Source: Aureibacter tunicatorum (GTDB lineage Bacteria; Bacteroidota; Bacteroidia; Cytophagales; Cyclobacteriaceae). Taken from it: DNA of 64,000 nucleotides. Numbering within the stretch: the stretch's first letter is position 1; each line of letters opens with the position of its first letter. The notes below the pieces were generated by a model, which saw only the letters and a list, made by a program, of their open reading frames with translations, had not been told where the DNA came from and made no database searches. The stretch is from NCBI RefSeq assembly GCF_036492635.1, contig NZ_AP025305.1, forward strand, positions 434,001 to 498,000. The letters run 5' to 3'. This document shows, piece by piece, positions 43,712 to 51,241 of this stretch. The position numbers were made by a program, and so were the translations under genes.

Positions 43712-44518
43712 ATGATAGAAAACATCAAACCCCAATATACCGTCATAACCGGCGCCAGCCAAGGACTTGGCAAGGAGCTTGCCATCGCCTGCGCAAAAAG
43801 AGGAAGATCGCTGATTATCATTTCGCTTCCCAATGAACGTATTTCCCAGTTAGCGCTTGACATCAGTCTCAAATACAATGTCAAAGTTCACGCCTACGAA
43901 GCTGACCTGACAAACAGCATACAGCTTGGCGAGTTGATCGATTGGATTTCTTCCAATTTTGACATAGACATGCTCATCAACAATGCCGGCATGGGAGGAA
44001 CATTAAAATTCGAAGAAGCTTCAGAAAACTATATTAGCAATATCATCTCGCTTAATATTACGGCATTAGTCAGGCTTACAAGAGGATTGCTGCCTTTGCT
44101 AAAATTGCAGCAGGAAGCTTATATTTTGAATATTTCCAGCGTAGCGGCTTTTGGTGCTATGCCTTTTAAGACGGTTTATCCAGCTTCCAAAGCTTTTGTG
44201 GAGTCATTTTCTCTTGGCCTTGCCGAAGAATTAACGGGCACGGGCGTTCATGTAAGCGTTGCTCATCCGGGCGGCATGCCTACAAATCCACAAATGGCTG
44301 AACGAATCAATAAACACAACAATATTTTAGTGAAATCCACCATATTAAGCGCTCAAAAAGTAGCGGAAATATGCATGGATAAAGCTTTAAGAGGGGAAAG
44401 ACAGATTGTACCCGGATTCATGAATAAAGTCAGTCGCATGTTCATGAAGCTATGCCCGGATAACCTTAGACTTCCTTTGATAAGGAAAAACATCCTGAAT
44501 GAAATAACAGCTTCATGA
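43712..44518 (+). CDS. short-chain dehydrogenase/reductase
   Basis: A 268-residue classical SDR. The cofactor loop is ITGASQGLGKELA (residues about 11-23), strand-5 serine ILNISSVAAFGAMP, and the active site YPASKAFVESFS with intact Tyr and Lys. Its C-terminal extension (GFMNKVSRMFMKLCPDN) resembles SDRs of the DltE/YqjQ kind that act on lipids or acyl chains. It overlaps the next gene by 4 bases. Substrate unknown. Confidence 0.9.
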   Translation: MIENIKPQYTVITGASQGLGKELAIACAKRGRSLIIISLPNERISQLALDISLKYNVKVHAYEADLTNSIQLGELIDWISSNFDIDMLINNAGMGGTLKFEEASENYISNIISLNITALVRLTRGLLPLLKLQQEAYILNISSVAAFGAMPFKTVYPASKAFVESFSLGLAEELTGTGVHVSVAHPGGMPTNPQMAERINKHNNILVKSTILSAQKVAEICMDKALRGERQIVPGFMNKVSRMFMKLCPDNLRLPLIRKNILNEITAS

Positions 44519-44958
44519 AAAAGCAAATTCGTAAAATATTTTCAATAGAAGCTGCCCCCGAATCCATAGCCAGAGGATTTGCAATTGGTTCATTTGTAGG
44601 AATGCTTCCCATTCCAGGCTTTCAAATGTTGGTAGCCATGGCGATAGCCGCTATTCTCAAAATCAATAAAAAAGCAGCTTGTTTGGCTGTGTTCAACACC
44701 AACGTTTTTACCGGATCATTTGTATTCGCATTTAATTTTTGGCTAGGGAAAAAAATTCTCGGCTATAAGTTAGACTATGAATTGCCGGAAACGCTTAACT
44801 TGGAGTATATTAAGTCAATATTCATGGCAGGAAATAAAGTGTTTTTCTCCATGATGGTTGGAGGCCTAATCACAGGCGTATTTGCCTCTGCTTTGGCATA
44901 TTGGTTGATTCTTAAGTTCAAGCACAAATTCCCACATCAGGGTAATTGCGAAAACTAG
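44515..44958 (+). CDS. DUF2062 membrane protein
   Basis: A 147-residue protein with three or four transmembrane segments. The family hallmark is SIARGFAIGSFVGMLPIPGFQMLVAMAIA (key residues GMLPIPGFQ), followed by NTNVFTGSFVFAFNFWLGKKILG. In other genomes DUF2062 is linked to glycosyltransferases or lipid-type genes; no function is established. The ATG overlaps the SDR stop, so translation is coupled. Confidence 0.85.
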   Translation: MKKQIRKIFSIEAAPESIARGFAIGSFVGMLPIPGFQMLVAMAIAAILKINKKAACLAVFNTNVFTGSFVFAFNFWLGKKILGYKLDYELPETLNLEYIKSIFMAGNKVFFSMMVGGLITGVFASALAYWLILKFKHKFPHQGNCEN

Positions 44959-45010
44959 ATTCTTTGATATTTGGCACAACACACTTTCTCAACATTAACC
45001 GCAAAATTTT

Positions 45011-46012
45011 ATGTCTCATATACAAAAAGGACGAGTACTTGTCACAGGAGCAAATGGCTTATTAGGTTCCAATATTGTGGAAGAGCTTAATAAGCAAAAT
45101 TATTGCGCGATAGCCATGACTCGAAAAGGAGCCAACAAACTCGGGCTTGCCGGACTTAGATATGTTCCTTTCGAAGGACAAGTCACCGATGAGAATGATA
45201 TTGACCAAGCGATCTCCGATTGTGACTATGTGATTCACTCAGCCGCACAGACAAGACATCCGGTCAATAAATTGGAATCTTATCAAGAAGCCAATATTGA
45301 AAGCACAAAGCTGGTGGTTAAAGCTTGTGTCAAATACAAGGTAAAACGTTTGGTATTTGTCAGCACTGCAAATTGTTTCTCCAATGGAACAATTGAAAAT
45401 CCCGGCAATGAGTCCAAAGGCTTCATGCCATGGCTGGAAAAATCCGGGTATGCTTATAGCAAGCATTTGGCCCAAGAATATGTGCTAAAGGAAGCGAAAG
45501 CCAAAGGCTTGGAAGTAGTTGTTGTCGCTCCCACATTCATGATCGGAGGAAGAGACGCAGGCCCTTCCAGCGGGGCACTGTTGTTGCATGGACTTAAAAA
45601 TCGTTTTGTCTTCTGTCCTCCGGGGGGGAAAAGTTTTGTGGATGTACGTTATGCTGCTGAAGCAACTGTCAATGCTTTGACTATGGGCAGTTCTGGCGAA
45701 GCTTATCTTTTGGCAGGTCAAAATTTGACATTCTCCAGTTTTTTCAAAAAGGTTGAAGAATTGACTTCTCAAAAAAAGTTTCTGCTTAAACCTTCATACG
45801 GAAGCCTGAAGACAGTCGCTTCAATATGCGAAAAATGGAACAATTCATTTTCTTCGAGCTTGCCATTTGACAAAGTGACCCAGAGGCTTTTTTGTTTGGA
45901 CAATTATTTTTGCAACGACAAAGCCCAAAAAGAGTTGAATATGAAAGAAACTCGTATCGAGCACGCTATGGAGGATGCCATTGCTTGGTTCAAAACCTAT
46001 AAATATATATGA
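45011..46012 (+). CDS. NAD-dependent epimerase/dehydratase (extended SDR)
   Basis: A 333-residue extended SDR. The NAD loop VTGANGLLGSNIVEEL is at residues about 10-25, DCDYVIHSAAQTRHP gives the diagnostic downstream motif, RLVFVSTANCFSNG holds the serine and SGYAYSKHLAQEYV the YxxxK pair. It resembles hopanoid- or sterol-associated sugar-epimerase/3-beta-HSD-like enzymes, but the substrate is unknown. Its stop overlaps the start of the LytS gene (ATGA), which ties it to the signalling pair. Confidence 0.9.
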   Translation: MSHIQKGRVLVTGANGLLGSNIVEELNKQNYCAIAMTRKGANKLGLAGLRYVPFEGQVTDENDIDQAISDCDYVIHSAAQTRHPVNKLESYQEANIESTKLVVKACVKYKVKRLVFVSTANCFSNGTIENPGNESKGFMPWLEKSGYAYSKHLAQEYVLKEAKAKGLEVVVVAPTFMIGGRDAGPSSGALLLHGLKNRFVFCPPGGKSFVDVRYAAEATVNALTMGSSGEAYLLAGQNLTFSSFFKKVEELTSQKKFLLKPSYGSLKTVASICEKWNNSFSSSLPFDKVTQRLFCLDNYFCNDKAQKELNMKETRIEHAMEDAIAWFKTYKYI

Positions 46013-47058
46013 ATCGCAAAAAACCTTATTTGATGCTAGGCCAACGACTAGCCATAGTTTTCATCCTTCAACTGATGTTGACTAGCTTTGATCTAAGCTT
46101 TCAAGATGAAACCGAGATCACCACACGAAGATTGGTTTTTACAGCGTTCTTCGTTCCCTTTTGGCTATGCTGTTGGTATCTTGTCGATTACATAAATAAC
46201 AAAATTGCCCCACTGCCTGCAAAATATCAAATTGGCATAAATTTTTTCATCAGCTTTTTAATAGCGTTAGTTTCCTCGAAGATTTATCAATACGGTGACA
46301 CTCATTTATTTCATAATGGACATCTTTGGATAGATTTCAAATACCTTAATCTCAATCTAATTGCTGGTATTATGATGTTCTATATGATGATCTATTGGAT
46401 AGGGTTAAGTATTGACAAAGAAAAAAAAATAAGAGAGGAGCAACTTCGCGTCAAAGAACTCGAAAAACAATACGCAGTATCTCAATACATGACTTTAAGA
46501 TCCCAGCTTGAACCCCATTTTCTTTTCAATAGTCTGAGTGTTCTTTCCGGACTATTGCATAGTAATATTGACTTAGCTTCTGAATTCATCGTTAAGCTTT
46601 CTCAAACATTGAGATATACTATCGAGCAGAACAGCCAGCCTATGGTTTCTTTGGAGGACGAAATTAAATTGGCTGAAAACTACTTTTTCTTGCTTAAAAC
46701 GCGATTCAATGAATCCATCATCATGAGCATAGATATCGATGAAAAGCTAGCGAAAAACACAATCATCGCTCCTTGCACATTCCAAATTTTGATAGAAAAT
46801 GCCATCAAGCACAATAAGTTCAATGTTAATCATCCGTTGAAAGTGGAAATTTTCGCCAAAGGGGATTATATAATTCTTAAAAATAATATCAATAGAAAGG
46901 AAAACCATAATGATAACATTGGCTATGGTTTGAAAAACATAAAAATACGATACAAATTGCTAACGGAATCGTCTTTGGAAATTCTCGATGACGATCATTT
47001 TTTCATTGTTCAAATACCAATAATAAGTCAAGAAGAGTATGAGAATTTTAATCATTGA
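46009..47058 (+). CDS. LytS-like sensor histidine kinase
   Basis: A 349-residue membrane kinase of the HisKA_7TM/His_kinase (PF06580) type. Four transmembrane segments cover residues about 10-140; a coiled coil leads to the H-box TLRSQLEPHFLFNSLSVLSGLL (His in EPHF) and the ATPase N-box LIENAIKHNKF and G-box GYGLKNIKIRY. It should phosphorylate the adjacent LytTR regulator. Start overlaps the epimerase stop; its end overlaps the regulator gene by 20 bases. Signal unknown. Confidence 0.92.
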   Translation: MNRKKPYLMLGQRLAIVFILQLMLTSFDLSFQDETEITTRRLVFTAFFVPFWLCCWYLVDYINNKIAPLPAKYQIGINFFISFLIALVSSKIYQYGDTHLFHNGHLWIDFKYLNLNLIAGIMMFYMMIYWIGLSIDKEKKIREEQLRVKELEKQYAVSQYMTLRSQLEPHFLFNSLSVLSGLLHSNIDLASEFIVKLSQTLRYTIEQNSQPMVSLEDEIKLAENYFFLLKTRFNESIIMSIDIDEKLAKNTIIAPCTFQILIENAIKHNKFNVNHPLKVEIFAKGDYIILKNNINRKENHNDNIGYGLKNIKIRYKLLTESSLEILDDDHFFIVQIPIISQEEYENFNH

Positions 47059-47800
47059 GGACGAATATCTTACCGCTGACTGGTTGGAAGAACTGATAAA
47101 ATCATATGATCCGGAGTTTGAGGTTGTAGCGAAACTCATGTCGGTGGAAGAGAGCGTCAAATGGCTTAAAGAAAACAAGCATCCAAATTTGATTTTCCAA
47201 GACATAGAGCTTACCGATGGCAAATGCTTTGAAATTTATCAACAGGTAAAAGTCAATGCTCCCATCGTATTTACTACGGCTTACAGCCAATACGCTCTTG
47301 AAGCTTTCAAACTGAATAGTATTGATTATATCGTCAAGCCTTATGATAAAGCGGAAGTGAAAAAGGTGCTGGACAAGTTTTCCAACATGAAAAACATGTT
47401 TTCAGACAATAGTCAGGATGATTTTCAAGAATTGTTGCAACTTAAAGACAAGCCGGAAAAAAAACGCTTTCTTATCAAAATCGGCGACAAATATAAATCC
47501 ATCAAAAGCGAAGAGGTCGCTATTATCTATTATGATGAAGGCATTAGCTTCATACGCTTATTCAATGGAGACAAATATCCCATCGACAACAGCTTGTCCG
47601 ATTTAGAGCAACAGCTTAACAAAGAGATTTTCTTCAGAGTCAACCGAAAATATATCGTCAATATCAATAGCATTGGAAATATAAGCTCTTGGTTCAATAG
47701 TCGAATCATTATCGAAACAGAACCCAAAACCGATGAGGAAATGATTGTCAGTAGAGAAAGAGTGAAAAGCTTTAAAAATTGGCTGGATGGCGGGGTGTAG
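47039..47800 (+). CDS. LytTR-type response regulator
   Basis: A 253-residue regulator. The receiver domain has the acidic pocket ILIIEDEYLT, phosphorylated Asp in LIFQDIELTDG (about 59), TTAYSQY and the Lys in DYIVKPYDKAEV. The DNA-binding LytTR domain follows with FLIKIGDKYKSIKSEEVAIIYY and FFRVNRKYIVNINSI. Sites are expected as pairs of short direct repeats. It is the last gene of the 43712-47800 run. Confident. Confidence 0.95.
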   Translation: MRILIIEDEYLTADWLEELIKSYDPEFEVVAKLMSVEESVKWLKENKHPNLIFQDIELTDGKCFEIYQQVKVNAPIVFTTAYSQYALEAFKLNSIDYIVKPYDKAEVKKVLDKFSNMKNMFSDNSQDDFQELLQLKDKPEKKRFLIKIGDKYKSIKSEEVAIIYYDEGISFIRLFNGDKYPIDNSLSDLEQQLNKEIFFRVNRKYIVNINSIGNISSWFNSRIIIETEPKTDEEMIVSRERVKSFKNWLDGGV

Positions 47801-47826
47801 CGATGAAAAGACAGGTTGTTAACAAA

Positions 47827-48558
47827 CTATTTTTTTAATATTCTTAAAACTCTACTAATGCTCATTAGAGTATTTCTAAGCCTATTTGCTCTAATAAAGC
47901 CTCTTGGTGTCGGAACTATACCGGCATAGGGAGGCTTAATGCCCATTTGCTCTTTCATAGTTCTTCGCACGAAATCCATGCAATTATTGCCCATCAAGCG
48001 ATACTCGACATCTCCTATTTTCCACTCTGTGAGACTTTTTAATACCGCTTTCAGTTGACATGATGTCATAGGATACTCTCTTGAATGAATTTTTTTGGCA
48101 AATTCATCATGATAGTTGTATTCCAAATATTCATAGTGAGCTCCGCTTCTACTGGATGGAAAAGGTGACAAGCCCGAACCTGCCTCCACAATTTGCTTCC
48201 CATGGTGTTTGATTGCAAACCATGCATGCCCCGGCATATTGTCTTTATGCGCATTGACCTCGAAAGTCAAACCGCTGATTGGATATTCAGGATCAACACT
48301 GCTTTCCAAAGCTTTAATATCTCCCGGCATGCGTAAAGGTTCTTCAAGCGCTTCCATTTTCTTTTCAGCAGGATTACTCAAGCTTGTTGATTTCCCTCCT
48401 TTATCGCGTTGGATTATCCCACCAAACATAGCATCTCGTTCAGCCTTTCTTTGCAACATCAAAGGCGTACTAGCTATTTTTTCGTTAAAGATTCCTTTAT
48501 TAGAAGCTTTAAGATTATTGTCTGTTCTTTTATTCTTATCTATAGAATGGAACTCCAT
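47827..48558 (-). CDS. eCIS-cargo-like protein with papain-like (LRAT/NlpC-type) domain
   Basis: A 243-residue protein without signal peptide. The first 60 residues are polar and contain two leader-like motifs, PLMLQRKAE and GGIIQRDKG, the kind seen on eCIS-associated proteins. The domain after residue 85 shows NMPGHAWFAIKHHGKQIVEAG (His in HAW) and RLMGNNCMDFVRRTM (Cys in NNC), the circularly permuted papain-like order H then NC of LRAT/PPPDE-type enzymes. A protease, amidase or acyltransferase toxin is plausible. It lies alone between the LytTR gene and the ABC operon, whose terminator precedes it. Domain by eye; cargo role inference. Confidence 0.6.
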   Translation of the reverse strand: MEFHSIDKNKRTDNNLKASNKGIFNEKIASTPLMLQRKAERDAMFGGIIQRDKGGKSTSLSNPAEKKMEALEEPLRMPGDIKALESSVDPEYPISGLTFEVNAHKDNMPGHAWFAIKHHGKQIVEAGSGLSPFPSSRSGAHYEYLEYNYHDEFAKKIHSREYPMTSCQLKAVLKSLTEWKIGDVEYRLMGNNCMDFVRRTMKEQMGIKPPYAGIVPTPRGFIRANRLRNTLMSISRVLRILKK

Positions 48559-48624
48559 GTATGTTAAAGCATTTTTAAGATTAAAATGATTTATCGAATT
48601 TCGTTTTCATAAGATAATTGTAGC

Positions 48625-48655
48625 AAAAAAGCTGGCCTAATAAACCAGCCAGCTT
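48625..48655 (-). terminator. rho-independent terminator of the ABC exporter operon
   Basis: On the minus strand, stem AAGCTGGC/GCCAGCTT (8 perfect bp, 11-nt loop) is followed by a T-run, after the permease stop at 48705. Confidence 0.85.
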
Positions 48656-48704
48656 CTATTACAAAACATCCAAGCATCAAGCTTGGTAGTAGAAGTTTCT
48701 AAAA

Positions 48705-51047
48705 TCACAATCCTCTTAAGGTTTCTATCGACTTTTGGTTCGCAGCCGACCAGCTTTGAGCAATAATAGTCAGTGTAGCCAAGAGCAATACAGAAAAAAT
48801 ATTGACCACAAATAATCCATGAGGCAATGCTATGCGATATGGAAAACCACTCAACCAATACACTGCAATGTAATATACCAAAGGCAAAGCCAATACAACC
48901 GCAGTTCCAATCCATTTCATATAGTCAGCAAGTATCAAATTGAATATATCTGAAACGGAAGCCCCATTGATTTTTCTTATCGCAATCTCTCTGTACCTTT
49001 TACGAATAGTGAACATCGTAATGCCCCAAAGTCCCATCAAACCCAAGATGATCGAAACAGCACAAGCCAATAGATTCACTTGATTCAAATTTCTGATATC
49101 ATTGTACTGAGCTTGCAAATAATCTTCGGTGAATAACACTTCGCTATTATTTTCTGGAAAACTCTCTGTCCAAGTATCTTTAAGTTTTCTTTTTAAGGAA
49201 AATAAATCATCAGTATTAGCTCTGACATTCAGACAAGAATAATTCCAGCCATCATTTTGAGGATTTGGATTAATAATAACCGGATCTATCGCATTCATGA
49301 CTGAAGCGAAATGAAAATTATCCGTTACACCAATCACATCATAGCTTATACCATTTCGATGGATTTTGGTCTCCAATATATTTTTCCAGCCTTCTAGTTC
49401 TGTAAGCCTTTGGTTAACCAAAACTTTGTTCTGATTGGCTTCCATATGTTTTGCGAAATCATTACCGTCCAATATTCCAATGCCCATAGATTCTATAAAA
49501 TTTTCATCTACATAAATCGTATTGACTAACTTCAAATCAGCAGAAAAGCCTATTTTATAACCATTAGAGGTCAGTCCGCTGCCAAGTCTTTGAGATGTTA
49601 GAGTTACGCTTTCAATTTCGCTCATAGACAATAACTTCGATTTCAAGGAAGCAAATTTATCTGCAGGAAGATTGTCTTCGCTTTCGATTGTTAAAAAATT
49701 ATCCGTCTTGTATCCGAGCGATTTTTCCAGCATATATTGGTGTTGAAAGTAAACTACGCCACTAGTGCTCATTAACACCAGCATAATAAAAAACTGCCCT
49801 CCCAACATTAAACGACCTTGATTCGACGATTTTCTTTTGGATAATAATGCAGACTGAGTCTTGCTTATCAAGCTCTGGCTTATCATTTTCCTCAGGGTCA
49901 ATAAGGACACCACAATGCCCAATGAGACTAACAAGCCAAAACCTATGATTAATTCAAACCAAGAATAGTCGCTTATGGCTAATTGTATTCCAAGCCAGTT
50001 ATTCACAAGCACAGTTTCTCCATATAATAAGCTCAAGCCGATCAAAGCCGATATGACAATCATTACCAATGTCTCAATAAAAGTCAACAAGCTTATATCC
50101 TTAGGTTTTGCACCATAGAGTTTCAACAAGGCGATGTTTTTAGTGTTCTCATCTTTTTGGGCAACATATAAAACCGTGAAATTCAAAGTTGCCAACAAAA
50201 AGATGACCAATGACACTGTCAAAATTGTTAATATGGATTCAATATTTCTCTTGCCATGAAAATCAAAAAGAACATATTCGCTGGTATGTATATCGGAAAG
50301 CCTCTGCAGCTTAACAATTGAATGTTCTTTGTCTTGATCACTATATTTTTGAAATATCTGAGTCGCTTTATTCTCAACTTGAGAAACTTCAGCTTCTGGA
50401 ATTATTGAAAAAAATGTCATCCACCCAATGTGAGTACTTGAATATTCTCCAAGAAAATGAATTGGAATTATCACATCAAAATTCATATGCGTATTTCCCG
50501 GCGGATCTTCTGCTACACCTGTGATCGAAAATGTCTGATGACCATAATCAAAGCTTTTTCCTATGGAGTTATCGATGGATCCAAAATTTGAAAAAGCAAA
50601 ACTTTCCGTAATCACTGCGCTATGCTTTCCTTTCAATACTTCCTTTTCATTACCTTGAATGAGATTGAATGAAAAGAACTCAAAAATATTCGGGTCAGAC
50701 AGCATTAATTGAGCTATAATTTTTTCCCTGTCAATATACAATGGCGCAGGGTCGGTAGACAATCTAAGCATTTGCTCGACTTCTGGTATTTCGTCTTTTA
50801 ATACTTTTCCTCCTGGATAATATAATTCTGAATAATAAAGATTCTTATCGTCTTGACTGACTGGCAGTACCCTGTAAATATTTTCACCATTGTGATGAAA
50901 TGCATCATAACTCATTTCATTCTTAAAGAAAAAATACGAAAAAAATATACTTGATAAGCCTATGGCCATTCCTAAAATCATTATAAAGGAATTCAACTTA
51001 TTCTTCATCAAATTCCTGATGGCTAATTTAAAATATAATCTATACAT
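48705..51047 (-). CDS. MacB/FtsX-type ABC permease, copy B
   Basis: About 780 residues from ATG 51047 (MYRLYFKLAIRNLMKNK); a GTG at 51056 is in frame. It has the Bacteroidota two-module permease form: an N-terminal transmembrane helix (FIMILGMAIGLSSIFFSYFFF), a periplasmic MacB_PCD domain, an FtsX core, then a second such module ending in helices around FNLILADYMKWIG. It is almost identical to copy A over long stretches, especially residues about 260-450, but diverges in periplasmic parts (for example STHIGWMTFFSIIPEAE). It lacks its own ATPase and must rely on the one at 53608. Last gene of the operon. Confidence 0.92.
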   Translation of the reverse strand: MYRLYFKLAIRNLMKNKLNSFIMILGMAIGLSSIFFSYFFFKNEMSYDAFHHNGENIYRVLPVSQDDKNLYYSELYYPGGKVLKDEIPEVEQMLRLSTDPAPLYIDREKIIAQLMLSDPNIFEFFSFNLIQGNEKEVLKGKHSAVITESFAFSNFGSIDNSIGKSFDYGHQTFSITGVAEDPPGNTHMNFDVIIPIHFLGEYSSTHIGWMTFFSIIPEAEVSQVENKATQIFQKYSDQDKEHSIVKLQRLSDIHTSEYVLFDFHGKRNIESILTILTVSLVIFLLATLNFTVLYVAQKDENTKNIALLKLYGAKPKDISLLTFIETLVMIVISALIGLSLLYGETVLVNNWLGIQLAISDYSWFELIIGFGLLVSLGIVVSLLTLRKMISQSLISKTQSALLSKRKSSNQGRLMLGGQFFIMLVLMSTSGVVYFQHQYMLEKSLGYKTDNFLTIESEDNLPADKFASLKSKLLSMSEIESVTLTSQRLGSGLTSNGYKIGFSADLKLVNTIYVDENFIESMGIGILDGNDFAKHMEANQNKVLVNQRLTELEGWKNILETKIHRNGISYDVIGVTDNFHFASVMNAIDPVIINPNPQNDGWNYSCLNVRANTDDLFSLKRKLKDTWTESFPENNSEVLFTEDYLQAQYNDIRNLNQVNLLACAVSIILGLMGLWGITMFTIRKRYREIAIRKINGASVSDIFNLILADYMKWIGTAVVLALPLVYYIAVYWLSGFPYRIALPHGLFVVNIFSVLLLATLTIIAQSWSAANQKSIETLRGL

Positions 51048-51052
51048 GACGA

Positions 51053-51214
51053 TCACATTATATTATTATCCTTAATTACATACTTGCTCATTTTTACAAT
51101 AGCCAACGACTCTTTCCTTTTCTCCTCCAAACTTATTTCATTTAAGCTCTTTGATTTCGCTTTTTTTATTCTGAAAAATAAGCTCACTTTTTTCAATTCG
51201 ATAATACTACTCAT
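51053..51214 (-). pseudogene. internally deleted ABC ATPase relic (53 codons)
   Basis: The frame from ATG 51214 begins MSSIIELKKVSLFFR and continues KSLNEISLEEKRKESLAI, matching the ATPase at 53608-54315 ([33 protein letters not shown]) for its first 39 residues. It then skips the Walker A region and ends after 14 unrelated residues, 5 bases before the permease ATG, exactly as the intact ATPase ends 5 bases before copy A. The sequence before the ATG (TTTGATAAAAAAT around 51214) also matches the region before the real ATPase ATG. It is a deletion relic of a duplicated ATPase-permease unit; the frame is still open. Confidence 0.75.
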
Positions 51215-51241
51215 TTGATAAAAAATATTAGTCTCAAAAAA

